A stretch of 64,000 bases of DNA from Ulva prolifera (taxonomy: Eukaryota; Chlorophyta; Ulvophyceae; Ulvales; Ulvaceae), in contig CM041196.1 of assembly GCA_023078555.1 (NCBI GenBank), forward strand, positions 558,001-622,000, in the 5' to 3' direction. Positions 1 to 14,100 of this stretch are shown one piece after another (the stretch's first letter is position 1; each line of letters begins with the position of its first letter). Under the pieces are notes generated by a model. The model did no database searches. It was not told where the DNA came from and worked only from the letters and a program-made list of their open reading frames with translations. The position numbers and the translations under genes were made by a program.

Positions 1-2880
1 TTGGCCTGTTGGCTGTTGTTCACGGGAGTCAGGCAGTGGCATGGCTATTGGATCCTCGATGCGCTCAGGGCCGCAATGTGCTAGCTGGGCCCACATGGAT
101 AGTGCAGCTGAAGGCAGCTGGACTCACACACTTACGCTTACAAATTGGTCATGATGGAAGGACATGGCGATGTCCGCAATGCGTGGCGAGTCCAAATGAT
201 GTCTCAGCATGGCCGTTCGCTTCGCCGTCGTGGTCAATCACGACGGCAACACATGCCACGAGATACAATGGAGCCTTGTGACTTTGTCACGATTGGACAG
301 GGCACTGTACACTTACGACCGCTGCAATCTCGCCGATTGGCATGTTTGACCAACATCTGCACGGAAATGCTCCGAGGCGCATGATCTAACATGAGGTCCA
401 CACTCAATGACATTTTGGCTACCAATGATGTGCGGGAATGCAGTTCGCCAGGTCCAGCAGCAGGTACTGCCCTGAACTCCGCAGCGTTGTCGTCACCTTG
501 GATGCATGTTGACAAGGGTTTCGTAGCAGCGACACGATCGATTGGGATGCCGGCGGTGCACACATGTCGTATGATTCAAATGTTTGACTGGATAGGCGTA
601 GATCAACTGGCTTGACAAGTATGGACCAGGGATTAGGCTGCCTGTCTGCCGGTGCCCCAAACACTTGCAGCGCTGCCATGGACAGTGAAGAATATCAGAT
701 ATCCGACAGCATACCTGTCCACGTCGATACTCTGTTGTTGCGCACAGGCTTGTTGGTGCTCGAAACGCTGGCCGCGTGTGCGTCGGAACGAGTACGACCA
801 CTGCACTGGTCATGCAGGCCACTGCAGGATGCGGTGTGCTGATGTAGACCGCAGTTTCATGGTGGCGACATGCAGATGCTGTCGGACCAGGTGCCACTTT
901 TACACGTATGCTTCTACGCTCAACACATCTTGCAGCCATGGCACGCAGTGTTCATGCCACCCCCGGTCACGGACCTGAGCGTATGTGTCTACAGCGAATG
1001 GTTGTAATAACTTGAACTTTCCTTATTGAACAGTCCTGCTTGATTACGAACAGATCAGTTAGCCCCGACGACTGTGCACTGTGACATCTGAGCAGGCCTG
1101 ACTGCATCCGAGTCATTCCATTGCAACAGCTCGAGCTATCATCGTGATGTGGACTGTGCGCATTCCTTCATCTGGTTGCTAAGCAAGTTACCTGGCTGGA
1201 CCATGACCAGCTCCAGTGCACACAAGCGTGACAACACTGGCAGACTCACGTAGGCAACAGATGATCAGACGCTCTGAACGCAGACGCTATCCACCTGGAC
1301 GCTATCCACCTGGACTTGTATTACGATACATCACTGCTGTGATAGCAGTACTCTGTATGATGCAAAATGGACATCCACACTTACGCCTGGCAGAGGCTCC
1401 CCCCCAGATGCACACAATTCTGTGACAATCACCTGGATGTTTCGAGACAGTTTTGGCCTGCCTGTCAGCACAGAGATCTGCAAATCATACAGATGTCATC
1501 GATCCTGCCCGCTTGATCATCTTTGATGGAATTGTTCTATGTCATCACTCCCGTGGTCCCAACACTGCTATGTGCGGGGTATGAGCTGGTGTCGGGTATC
1601 TCACCGAGGCAGCCTGTACAGCCGACGGCAATGGCAGGCACTGCCCCAATTGGTTAACTGCCCATCGCACCCGCACACCGTCAACAGCAACACGCATGAT
1701 AATGCGCTTTCGTGCCAGCGACCATGGCCGTCACCCAGCCCATGCATCGTGCTCACCACTGCGAATCAAACAGCACCAGCAACAATGCCCTAGGGTCTGA
1801 ACTTCGGGTTCCTGGAGCAATGTAGCCCGCCCCTCGGCTCCTATTAGCCTCGATTGTGATGATGTACTACCAGGAGCGCTCGTATCTGGGTGGCCCCACC
1901 TGTAAGGATGCAGCAGCAGCAGCAGCCGTGGCGGGCATGGCCTCCATGCCACATTCTGCCGCAGTCATCCTCCTGTACATGAGATATGTATACACAGACA
2001 ACTGCCTCTCCGACTGTGTACTTGCATGTAACGCAGAAACTCTGTAGTATGGCAGACTCCACTTGCAGATCTGATTCGACTGGGCTCCTCAGTTTCTTAC
2101 AGCTGTGGTCGGGTGCAGGCGACAGCAAGGCTTGTTAATGGACATCGCTACGTCACGCTGTCGCAGCAGGCTCCAGATCTGCCCACACAACCACCCAGCA
2201 CGCTTTCGCCGAAGCAATGCCCATGCTGGCGCCTCAGCGTGGTCGCTTTGCCTCAAGAATTCTCGCTTGCTGGGCGTACGTGAGACATGGCGGCACTGCC
2301 ATGTTTCAGGAGGAAGTGGCTGTCAAGGTCATGAGGGCGAGCACCGATGTCAACACGGCGACTGATTAAGTGCTGCGCGTCTCACCTGTGTGCGAGGGAA
2401 GGTGCTTTTGTTTTCGTTGCGGTGTTCAATTGGGGCTGCCAAGGAGCAGGACCCATGAGCTCTGCTTTGCAACTGCATCTCACGTACCGGATACACTTCT
2501 TTCTTTCCCACAGTGCTGGCCCAGGTATCCTTCCTGTTTTACTTTCCAATCCAGGCCCATGTACCCTTCCTGTTTGACTTTCCAATCCAGCCTAAAGGCT
2601 GGTGGCCATGTTCAGTGCTTCGCCTCTTTCAGTCAAATTTCTCTGCAGCGCGACGCTGCAGGGACTTGACAGTGGAACTACATTGAACTTGAGCTTGTGT
2701 CAATGTCTGCAGCACTGAAACAGACTAGCAGGCATTTCAGCGTAGCAAACGTAGAAGTGTGCTGAATGGCTGTTGACTGAGCAGCGTGAACACTGATGAT
2801 CGTGCCTTGGAATGATACGGGTATACATCCCAGGTATGCTGTGGTTCGCGGATGATTTCGGGGGCGGCATCGTTGTTGCG
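1..2880. other. intergenic, no gene recognised
   Basis: I see no convincing coding exon here. Open frames are short, overlap on both strands and show no family motif. Visible details are a run of GCA triplets near 1911-1925 and a 15-bp tandem duplication at 1283-1312. The similarity to the block upstream of gene B (from about 19.37 kb) begins only near 2880, so this part lies outside the duplicated segment. Confidence 0.5.
1283..1312. repeat. 15-bp direct tandem duplication
   Basis: Two perfect back-to-back copies of GACGCTATCCACCTG. There is no further context. Confidence 0.8.
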
Positions 2881-5188
2881 CTTTCGATTATGGGTGAAAG
2901 CAGTCCACAGGGCACCACGCTGTGGACGCCTGCGCGAAAATGCGCGCAGGCTTTATCCCTGGAAAATTGCCATTCGCACGCGCGGATACGATCACCTGTG
3001 CTGACTGGTGATCCGAGTCGTTGGTCCCAATCGGCAGTGGCATTCAAGCTGGCGTCGCCGAGGCATGCAGCGAGAGCGAGCCTGCGAAGTCGTGTCCAGT
3101 GTTTAGAACAGCTGTCGCAAACCCCTCATTCGATATCGTAGCAGCATATGAATTGTCTCACGCTGCAGCCGTATCGTGCGCAACACGTTGTATACCGGTA
3201 CCTCACGTCTTCCGGTGCGAACAGCGGCGGTGTGCTGCCTTCCACATGTCGAGATCTTCATTTATCCGGAAGCTCAAATACTGATTCAATTCAGCAGAGG
3301 CAACTAGTCTAGAAAAGTCAGCCCAAGAACCTCGTAGGTCATACACTGCATGGCGAACACGATCGTGGCACCCAGCCTCCCCTTTCATGTCTATCCAAAC
3401 ACGACGGGGATATATGGCAAAGGTGTGCTAGCGATTGCAACGTCATGTGTCCATTACGGGACGGTCCACACTTCATTCTGTCGCTGCATTCTTCAGAGTG
3501 TCTTCCGGGGTTTCGTGATAGCCACCTTCAACCCTTCTTGGTTTGAGAACCGCGCGAGCCAGACGGAGTCTAACCTATAAATTAACAGGAGCTCACATTT
3601 CATACACCGTTTTGCCATTCTGTTACCTACATGGGTGAAGCTCACGCTGCATCGATGTGCTGCAACGCGGGGACTCCGGCCGGGGTACTGGCTTGACTGT
3701 AGCACAAATTGCTGTATACAGATCATCGTGTATCATACGTGGCCAACTTCAGCCCCGGCCCGGGCCGCACTGTCTGCGCGTGTGGCAGTTCTGAGAGCGC
3801 AAGGCCGTGTGGGCATGGGGAGGCATGTAGGGGTGGGTGTGTACACGCACGTGCATGGAGCGCAAGCATGGGCGAGTGGAGTGGCTGCAGTACGCAGGGC
3901 CGGTTTCATCCAGCTGTGGGGTCTGGGCGATGATCGCCTGGACGTGGTGGCTTGGGCGTGCCGTCTCCTTGCTCCAGTCGTTTGCGATTCCTGCGGTGCT
4001 ACTACTAGTACCTGCCTCCTTGACTTCGCAGTAGAGCCCATACGGAGTGCTCGTCCAGTCCACAACGCCTGCACCAACATTGTACACAGACACGGTATGC
4101 TCGGAAACCGATATTCAACCTGACAGTGTCAGCTGGAGCTCCACCTGGGACCACTTACGGAATCAAACATTGCCAACGTAATCTGCTGGCGATGTGCTGT
4201 GTGCTGTGCGCTGTGCTGCGTCTCAGGCTGAGGGAAGTCGTAACGTAGCCCCTTCACAGCACGGCAGGAGCGCAACAAGCCAGTGCAGGACTGCTTCATG
4301 CCTGATGCAGTGATGAATGCGCATCTCACCAGCAGCAATCCTCTGACTTGCGTCTCTGAAGACAAATTTGTCTTGGAAAGTCGTGAGCGTGTCAAGTAAA
4401 GTGAATCTGAATTTACTGAGCCGTATACCATTGGCGTGTATACATGTGTATCCCAGGTGGGAAGAAATTCTGAGCTTGGGAGATATTCTGAGCACGGGAC
4501 CTCAGCTGAGCACAGGACGTACGTGCACGGGACCTGAGCATGGGACCTTGATGACCTTCCATCAGTTCGTGGCATGCATGTGTATTTGAGAAGCACAGAC
4601 TTTTGCCGGTCTGTGCTTATCTTGCCTCTCGCCAGCTAGTTAGCCTGCTGGTGCTGGTTCCTTACAGGCTACAGCGCTCGCAGGTGCCGAATCGCGTTTT
4701 GTTCACTGTCATGCACTTTGGTGGTGTACATGTGTTACCGCACCATACTCAGGCTGCCCAGATCAAAGTGCAGGACGGCCGGGGCAGTGCAGTGTAGTGA
4801 AACATGGCTTTCCGGGATCCGCAAAAAACATGCGGTCCCTTTGATTCGGAGTTGTCAATGTCCCTTCTGGACACGGCTCAGTAAAACCACATACACTTTT
4901 CTTCACATGTGCACGTGCCTGCACACAAGGTCTAGAAGTTCAGTGTACTACCTTTGGGTGTGGCTGAAGCTGTGGATGCTGCGGATTGCACTGTAAGTAT
5001 GCAGAATAAATGAGAGGGCACACAACTCCTCAGGCACCTTCGGTGAGCATCTGAGAACTCGGCCATGTGGACAGCACGCTGGCTTGATTGTGACTCTCAC
5101 TAGCACCTTGGCGATGACATATTGACATCACACGGATACCATGTGCAGCTTATCTGTGCAGGCCAAGCAGTGCAAAGCAGCCATTCTC
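2880..5188. other. upstream block of gene A, paralogous to upstream of gene B
   Basis: Patches match 19.37-21.1 kb in the same order. Examples are the stretches around 3010-3250 versus 19490-19740 and around 3425-3490 versus 19900-19960. Near the genes both copies keep a GAATAAA motif (about 5004 and 20830) followed by CACCTTCGGTGAGCATC (5036-5052 in A, about 20868-20884 in B). The block is therefore part of the duplicated unit and probably holds the 5' UTR and promoter of A. No TATA box or clear start site could be fixed, and I recognised no coding exon. Confidence 0.55.
4827..4917 (+). repeat. dispersed repeat R2, copy 1
   Basis: Contains TCGGAGTTGTCAATG, then GACACGGCTCAGTAAAA, then a CACATGTGCAC end. 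The same order of words recurs at 30538-30625 on this strand and at 31404-31488 on the opposite strand. The family is unknown; it is probably a short non-autonomous element. Confidence 0.5.
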
Positions 5189-8100
5189 ATGGGCCCAGTC
5201 CTCTTGCTGTGCACCTGGCAGCTGCTCGCACTCGCGCAACCAGCAGTGCCAGAGGTTGATGGCGAGGTGGACGTCGCCAATGGCACTGGCCTACCGACCT
5301 CAGCACCCACAGATGAATCCAGCAGTACAGGTGTGGTCACTCACCCCGTCGGCCCGCCGTGTGCAGTCGCTGCATGCCAGCCAGCAACTACAGCCTACCT
5401 TACAACTGATCTGCGAACTAAGGTCTTCGAAGCGGACACCGACGTGTCGTCACACCGATGATCCTGCACATCTACGCTTCTGCCCTAGCTTGGTTTCCCC
5501 CGACAATGCTGCACCCGATGCTGGTTAACCGGCCCGATGCTGCAGCCCCGCTCCAGCCACATCCCAGCTTCCGGCGCGTACAAGACCGCATGTCGGCGGC
5601 ATGCATGGCCAGCCACTTCCATTTGAGCACCATCACACATCACCAACCGGTGATTTTTCTACCTCAGTACACCATTGCCAAAGCTGCCGTAAGCATCAGC
5701 ATGGCTGTCCCCACGCTAACGCAGCCCAGATCTCGCCGCGGCAATGTACACGCAGATGCACAGTGTTCAACGCGCCCGTTCTTCTGCAGGTGAGGAGGGA
5801 GCGGTGCGTCTCGTGAGCCGGGTGGATGTCAACGGCTTCGCGACCGGCGTGCTGCAGGTCTTCTGCGACGGTGCCTGGGGGCTGGTGTGCGACACCAACT
5901 TTGACGACCGCGACGCCCTCGTGGCCTGCCGCCAGCTCGGGTTCACAACTGGCAGTGAGCTCAGGGAGCGCCCTCAACGGCGATTTGCGGTTCCTCCCGA
6001 GGCACGGCCGCTCTCCCTCACGCACACTTGCACGGCCTGTGCAGATTGCGCTGGAACTCAAGTGCAGGGTGCTGCAGTTTGCGTGTGCCAGAACCTCAAG
6101 TGCTGTGTGTGGCCCTCTCTTCCGTGGTGCCCCGACAGTAAGGGCATGTCCTTCTCGCTGAAGTAAAAAGCACTGCATGGCATGCAGCACTTGTTTGATG
6201 TAGAATGGACGATGCGGCTCCGTAGTCTGTGGCTCTTCTGAGCTGCTTCAGCCATGAACGGGCTGGTTAGAAAGTCTGACGGTGTCGCCCGTTCAAAGGG
6301 CTGATGCCCTGTTCAGGTGTCGGGAGTTGCCCCAATGCATATGGCTACGTATTCATGCATGCGGACACACAGAAGGCGGTGGGTGGGGAGCTGTGTGCGG
6401 GTGCTGGCTGTGACTGGGCGCTGAGTTCGGGCGCACTCGACGTCGATGCCTCTCTCCTGATGTCTGTACGTTGGGCCGTTCGTGTGCTTGCTCGTTGCCC
6501 TGGAGGGCACCGTGGTACCCGCCACTCCCGCTCCGTCCTCTCAACACACTGGCAGAAGGCGCCATGCCCGTACACCACATGCGCACGTGCGGCATTGTTG
6601 CCTAGTCAAGTCCAATCACATAAAAAAGAAAAACAGATTTAGTAGGTATGTCTCCCGGAGGACAGCCCCCAAAAAAGTTGCAAGGCAATCCAATACCAAT
6701 GTTCGATGAAATGTCGCAGGAGGAGCGCGCGCCGTTTGCTCTGGAGAACTTGAGCTGCTCCGGCGACGAGGCGAGCCTGCTCGACTGCCCGGTGTTCCTG
6801 CTCAGCGAGGAGCCCGCCGCCGCCCTCGACTACATCTTCTACTACCAATCGCGTGTCGAGGGCAGTGGCATATGTGATCACGCGACGAGCACCTTTGCCG
6901 AAGTCGTATGTGGCATGGCGGACGCCGCCGGTGTGTCCCTCACATTGTGCTGTACACATTGGTAGAACCTCCTGATCGGCTCGTCAGCACGCGAATGCAG
7001 CAGTTCAAGCGTCCTCGATCTCTTTTCACGTCGTTCGCTATGGGTGTAGACCTTGCACGACCACCGTGGGCACAAGTAGCACATATGCAGTAGTATTTCC
7101 TCAACGTATGCAGCTATTGCCTGGACAACATATGGTTGCAGCACAGTAATCATGGCTCATGAGCGCCAGCGAACACATGCGCGGCGGCAGTGCAGGCGAG
7201 GGCGACGTGCGCCTATCTCCGGCCACAGCGGTGGCCTCTGATGACGGCAGTGCGGTGTACGGCCGCCTCGAGGTCTTCAACCGCGGCGGCTGGGGCACCG
7301 TCTGCGACATCGAAGATTCCCGACTGCGCAGCGGCCGGGACGTCCCGCAGTTCAGCCGCGAGGCGGCAGATGTGGCCTGCCGACAGCTGGGCTTCCAGGA
7401 GGGCGTTCAGATCCAGGCTCTGGTGCGCACGTGGCGCACAACTGAAAAGTCTGTCAGATAGCAGCTACTTGTGTGGCTGAGGTGCAATGTGTTGCTTGGT
7501 GGCGCCTAGAGTGCTGCCTGCTGTTCCCAGTCTGCCCTTACATTTGTGGCCTACGATTTGTGGCACCTAGGAGGCCATCAACATCGCCATGGTGTCAACA
7601 GCATCCATGCAAGGCTTGAGCGCTGCACTAGCTAAACTGCACCTATGTGGGCATGTGCAAGTGTCCGGAAAGTGTGCACCGACAATCCTGTCGCTAGCAC
7701 TGCCTGCTATGGCAGGAAAAAACCCTGGGCGTCGGTGCAAGGGTCGCCAGCGTGCTCCCAGTACAGCCGCTTGTGACATCTGGTGATGCAAACTCTGCCG
7801 TGCTTCCCACCCCGGCGGCCATGGCTGCAGGTGGACCGAGATCCAGACAGCACAGCCCGGGTGCCCATCGTCCTGGTGGGGCCGGAGTGCGAAGGCGCGG
7901 AGATGGTTTTGGCGGACTGTCCGGGTTTCCGCCTGGAACCCGATCAGGTCGGCCGGTGCAGGCATGAGAACGACGTGTATGTCATGTGCTCCAGCGGCCC
8001 TGACGCAGGTGCGCCTACTGCATCTAGCTGCATGTCATCACATCATGATGGCATGAAGACGTTGCCTTCGATTGCACCCGCGGAGGATGATGTGATTCAA

Positions 8101-11100
8101 CGTTAACCCCCCAAGGCACCAAGCGCCTGAGTATTTGAAAGGGATACACAGGTGTTCGGGATCATCTCAACGTACAACTGCGACATTGGCGCAGCTCATT
8201 CTGCGACTGGAAGCAGGCATGTGCACACCTTGCTTGATGTTAGGCGCCTGCTTCATGCTGCGAGTTCGGTAACAAGCTTGCGCCTAGTTCCACTCCCCAG
8301 CTATCATGTCGGTCGCACAACATCGTGGTGTCCCGGGTGGTTGACGCCGGTGCAGCAGGCCACACGCACGGCACCATCTTGAGGAGCAATGGCTATATAT
8401 ATCGTAGGTCACCCTCAAGAATAGCATTTTCTTCCTTTGCCAAGGAGCTTGGGTCCTGGTCCAGACGCGGGTATGCCATTCGAAATGTGAAATGAAAGGG
8501 GGGTGGGGCGTGCAGAGCTGGACGGCAGCGTGCGCCTGGAAGCGGGCTCCTCGGGTGAGGGCTACGCGTACGGCCGCCTCGAGGTCTTCCTGCGGGGCTT
8601 CTGGAGCAACGTTTGCAGCGCCGGCCGCTTCACACCCGACTCCGCACAGGTCGCCTGCAGGGAACTTGGCTTCGACGGCGGCAGCTCCCTGACCTTCAGG
8701 CGGCCGCCACGCAACTCATCCAGCCCGGTGCTGAATCAGGTGAGCCCCACAATTGCTCCTCCTGTACTTGACCTATGACAATTGATCAACAGGCAGCCGT
8801 GGAAATCCTGTGATCCGTATGGCGTGTGCTGTGCATGTAAGCGGGGGCATCCGGCGGCGCCAAAACTGCTTTTCGCACAACCTCGCGACCGTACACTTGA
8901 GTATAGCAGATGGACTGTTGAGTTTCTGTAGTTGAGGCGTATAGATGGCACAGGTAGTGCAGATGGCTCGGGGCGGGGTGATGCGGCCACGCAGCCATGC
9001 GTCACGGTGTGTGTGTCAATGAGGGATCATCAGCACGAAAGTGTGGATTTGTTCATAGACACAGCCTGCACAGTCAGTAGCAACGCCGCGAAAGCTACTA
9101 GTAGATACCACATTGGTGGTCGAGATATGGTGGACCGCAGCACGACCAGTTCCGCTGCCTTAAAGCTAGCTTGTGCACCATTATACGGCCGCCGGTTGCA
9201 GCTTGAACATAACCACACGTTAGCGCTTCATGCACGGATCTACCGGCACGCTAGATCACACCATCTACGGTGCTTGTAGATGGTATGCCACCATCGATTC
9301 ATGCACGACCTCCTTCCCGATTGCGGTCTCAGATGAGGACATCAAACGCCTGTAGAGATACCGCCGCAGCCACCACACCGACGCACATTTGTATATCCGC
9401 CTGCTGGCGCACGTTGTGCGGTCCAGTTCCAGAGTAGTTGTGTGGATCTTCACCCTTTTTTCTAGAGCAGGTTCGCTTCGTGAACATCATGAAGCGAACC
9501 TGCTCTTGGTCGTTGGTTGTCATGGCGCAACATGGTTTCACGTGCAACATGTGTTCCAGGTGCTCTTCAAGGACGTGCCTGTCGCGCTGGCCGCAGTGGG
9601 CTGCGAAGGGAACGAGACCTCCATCACAGACTGCCAGAGGAACGACGACCTGGCAGGCACGTGTGGCGAGTTCACCACCAGCACTGTCCTCGCATGTGCC
9701 AAGTCCGCCGCAGGTGTGGGGATCCTGAGGCTTCCACGAGCACGGGTCTGCGAGCAGCGCCCGAATGTGCCAACTTGGCACATACGCATATGTTTGAAAC
9801 GGTACACCTGGCCGTTGTGCGTGGAGTGCTCAGGTCTCGTCTGGGATACTTGTCAGGCATTCGCCGTGCGAGGTCACGGATGCATCAGCTTCTTTGATTT
9901 CTTGCAATATGTTCAGACCAATTGATTGTCTGAATGTGTCCTACGCATTTAGCGATGTGAATGCATGTGCGGTTGCACGGACATGTACAGCTGCCTCCGC
10001 TGCATACCAATGCTCCGTTTTTGCGCTCAACAGCTGCATATACGTCTATCTTCATGGCTTGCTGCAGTCGCGTTCCATCGAGATGTGCCAAGACGCGGCC
10101 ATGCGCATGCGGTGCACTGCTACGTGTGGTCAACTTTTTGAACTCAGTGAACACGATTCACAGTGTAGGGAGTGATCACCGGCCGGTCACTGATCAGTCA
10201 CGATACCACATTGGCAACTGATATCACACCTGTCATGACAGCGGGAGCTAGCGAGAGCTCTGTGAACACGATAGTGTTCACCTGCTATATTTATAGACTA
10301 CCTTGATGCAAACCTAGTGAGACCTAAGCACACCGCAGGTTGTGACAGGCAGGAGGGCAGCGCGGAAGGTTCTGTGCGGCTGCGGAGTGGCTTCGGGACG
10401 CCGTGCGACCCAATCTACACCGGATTCATCGAGGTGCTGCACGACGGCGAGTGGGGCAACATCTGCACGAGCATCACTGAAGAGGGCCGCGCCACCAACA
10501 CGCTCGTGGCGGAAGTGGTGTGCCGGCAGCTCGGCTTCCCCTACGGCGGCCGCGTCGACCCCCTCCCCGCCGTGCCCCCACCGCAGCAAGGTGACACGCC
10601 CTCGCCTCCTGCAGCTGACGATCAGGTCGAGAGGTACTGGTTGTTCAGCAGTGAACTGAGGTGCACAGGGCCGGAAGAACGGCTGACAGAATGTGAGCTC
10701 GGCAGTGGATTCAGAGACGCGGTCAACGAGCAGTGCCTCAATGACTTCTCAAGCCATCGCATGTACGTCGCATGCCGGCAGTTCCCTGTGACGGAGGCAC
10801 TGGAAGGGGTCACCGAAACAGTACCTGGTGTGTTTCATTTTCACTGCTGAGCATATGCAGCTCTCAGGCATGTGCTGGTAGCACGTGCATTTGGCATTGC
10901 AGTCGCGGACGATTCCCAGGCAACATGCCGCAATCTGGCATGTGGGCTGATTGGAGTAAATGCGGAGTTATCATGCTGTGCGATTGCTACTCCGTGCCCT
11001 TCTGCAGAGGAGGGTGACCTGAGGCTCTTCAACGAGACATCAGTCGACAACTGGGTGACCGGCCAGCTCCAGGTCTTCCTTGAGGGCTCCTGGGGGCAGG

Positions 11101-14100
11101 TGTGTGCTACTGAATTTGGCGCCGCAGATGCCGCCGTTGCCTGTCGCCAGCTCGGCTACGGCGCAGGAACGGCAGCAGCGCGGTTCACCACTGGGCCGGA
11201 CCTTGAAGCACTGGGGCGGGTGGCCATGTTCGAATTTGCTGCCATAACATCGTCAGGCTGTGACGGCACCGAGGCGCGCCTGGTGGACTGTCCCCCGGAG
11301 GAGGTGGATTATGAGGACCCCTACTACGGTCCTGACTGCAGGAGCAGCGAAAGCCTGGGCCTCGTGGTTGGCTGCGTTGCTGCCATCGCTGCAGAGTCAG
11401 GTGAGCCTGTTGCGTACGTAGGAACCCTAAGAAAGCTGCGGCCATGCATGGTGCGATGTGATGCTCTACATGTGCAAGCATGCATTCTCCTGGAGGGGCC
11501 ATCAACAACTGCTGAGGCGAATGAAGCAGGCTCGCAATCAGCCCGAGCTCGAGGTGACACGACAGCCAACCTTTTTTGATGTCTGACAACAATGTAGTCG
11601 CGGGCGCTGCCATGAATTAGGTAACAGCTGTTGCGATTGGGTAGCCAATCCATACTGGAGCTCCTAGGAAAGGTAGCATGACCGGCACGTCACCGACTGG
11701 CTCCTGATTCGCTGCACGTGCACGGTGCAGGCACCGAGGGGGCCATCCGCTTGACAGACACCACAGCTGGCGGGAGTGCTGGCACAGAGTCCGGGGTGCT
11801 TGAGGTCTTCCACGCCGGGGCCTGGGGCTCCGTCTGCAGTGGCGACCTTGGCTTCTTCCAGGTTTGATTCCTTTGTCTATGCACTGCAATGCTCTATTGC
11901 GAGCACTTGTGTGTCAGCTCTCCCTCTTCCCCGCTCCCACCCGCTGATGTACGTACTACGTAGGTTTTTCCATACATACGTGCTGGGTCTGACAGCTGAC
12001 ATCACGAGAACGCTGCGGGACACCGTGTCGCGCACGCACGCATGCATGTCGAGCATGGGTCTTGCAACTGGGGCAAAGTCCCGTAACCCAGCCAGCCGTG
12101 TTCAGGCCGCTCCGAGGGTGGCCTGCCGCGAGCTGGGCTTTGGCTCTGGTTTCTCACTGAGATTTGACACAATCGTGCCGGTGCGGCCGCCGTGGCTGTC
12201 GGGTGCCAGCTGCAGTGGCGCGGAGGCGGCGCTGGCGGCGTGCGAGCTGCCAGCCTTCGGGGACACATCCAGCTGCGAAAGCAGCGAGCGGCTTTTCTGC
12301 TTTACCGGCTCAGACAGTACGAAAACCAGCGCCTCCATGTGTTATATATCCTGCCTCGACTTGTCATCTTCCACATCGGTGCTTGTGCGACCTCGCTGTC
12401 AATCAGTTGGGTTGGCATGGTAAGTCATGTGTAACCGTTCCGAATATCCAGGTATAGTTTCCGGTTGGCAGCCCTGGAAATGCTGCAAAGCGTCCCATCA
12501 CTGTTGTCAATCACCTGTACCTTACCCCTCAGTTAAAGGCTGTAACTGTGGGGCCGCTGTGTACATGAACATGACATTATCATGTGTTCATGGATGTTGA
12601 TATAATGGACTCCAGTTTCTCAAGAACAGGCAGGCCACACCCACACGGCTCAGTCAATCCAGATCCACTTCAGTTTGCACACACCACATGAGCTTTTGGC
12701 CTATGTGCATGTGCTGCATGTTGTACTTCTTTAGATCATCGCCAGTGTTCCTGTGTACAGCTACAGGTCCCAATGTCCCAGATCCTGTCAGCCAGTGCAA
12801 CGCGTGCTGTCGCCCCTCGGCTGGAGGCTGCTGTTTTATCATTACAAACGTGGAGTGGCCGGTAGCAGCGCCAAGGCAACGAACAAGCCAACCAGTCCAA
12901 CGGCTGCGATGTTTACAGGGCGAAGCACAGGCCAGGTGCGTCTTGTCGATGGAAGTGCAGACCCCGGGGGGGCGTGGGAGTACGGCCGCCTCGAAGTGCT
13001 AGTCAACGGCTTCTGGTCTATCATCAACGAACGCCCGCTTTCCCAAGACATTGGCCGCCGCGGCGCCGAGGTGGCGTGCCGCTCCCTGGGCTTTGCCGCC
13101 GGCGCTCAGCTGCTCGTCGGGAAACTCTCACCGTTTCCAACCGCAGAAGGGGAGGGTGTCCCGCAGCTACTCAGAAACATTATTTGCAACGGCACAGAGG
13201 GCAGCCTGTCAGAGTGCACCTTGGAAGTAGTGCCCTCGGGCTCCGGCGCTGGCAGGGGGGCTGCAACCGGACTGCAGTTCGCCACTGCATCTCTGATCTG
13301 CTCAAACCCGTCCGGTCCGCTCCAAGCCAACATAGATCGTGTTCGGTGTACTCCGCCAATAGTTAACACGTGCACAGACCCTGACACGACTGTGTCAAAG
13401 TTCAGACCCAAGTGTTTAGACCAGAAGTCTGAGAACAGTCGATTCACCTACAGAATTTAAATTCGAATTCGATAGTTGTACCGGTGTGACGGTCTTTGAA
13501 CATGCATGCAACATTGGTACCAATGTAGCGACCTCCCCCCTGGAACATGATCTGTTGTGCTCTGACACATCCTTGGCCCTGGTGTGTCTGAGCAGCAGTG
13601 CCACATGCGCAGGCTGCGTTGACGCTGTGGCTGAGCCGGTGGAGGGCGACGTCCGCCTCGTGCCCATCAACGGCACCGCCTCGCGGACCGCGGCCTGCGA
13701 CGCCGTGCACTCCGGCGCCGTCGAGCTGTTCCACGAGGGCCTCTGGGGCCGCGTCTGCACCGGCACCCGCGGCGACGCTGCCGACGCGTTCACCCTCGAC
13801 GCGCACGTCGTCTGCCGGCAGCTCGGCTTCCCCTTCGGCAGCCTCATGGACGAGGGCGAGGCTCTGCCGCCGGACTACGATTATGTGCCATATTCATACT
13901 TTGATGACACCGGCGGTGATGGCAGTGGACTCCTTACCTGGGCCACTGAGGTACGCACAGTACATGCTTGACCTCGAAGAATCGACAGCAGCTGCATCCA
14001 CTAACCCCCATCTCCCGGCCACAGTCACAGGCACGTGATGACATTCTCCCCCACAAGACTGTGCTTGCACTGCTGATGTGTGCGACACAGTAGCCCTATG

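Noticed and set aside
7567-7965. Minus-strand frames over SRCR exons
   Set aside because: They are shadows of GC-rich SRCR exons on the other strand; the SRCR motifs are in the + frame.
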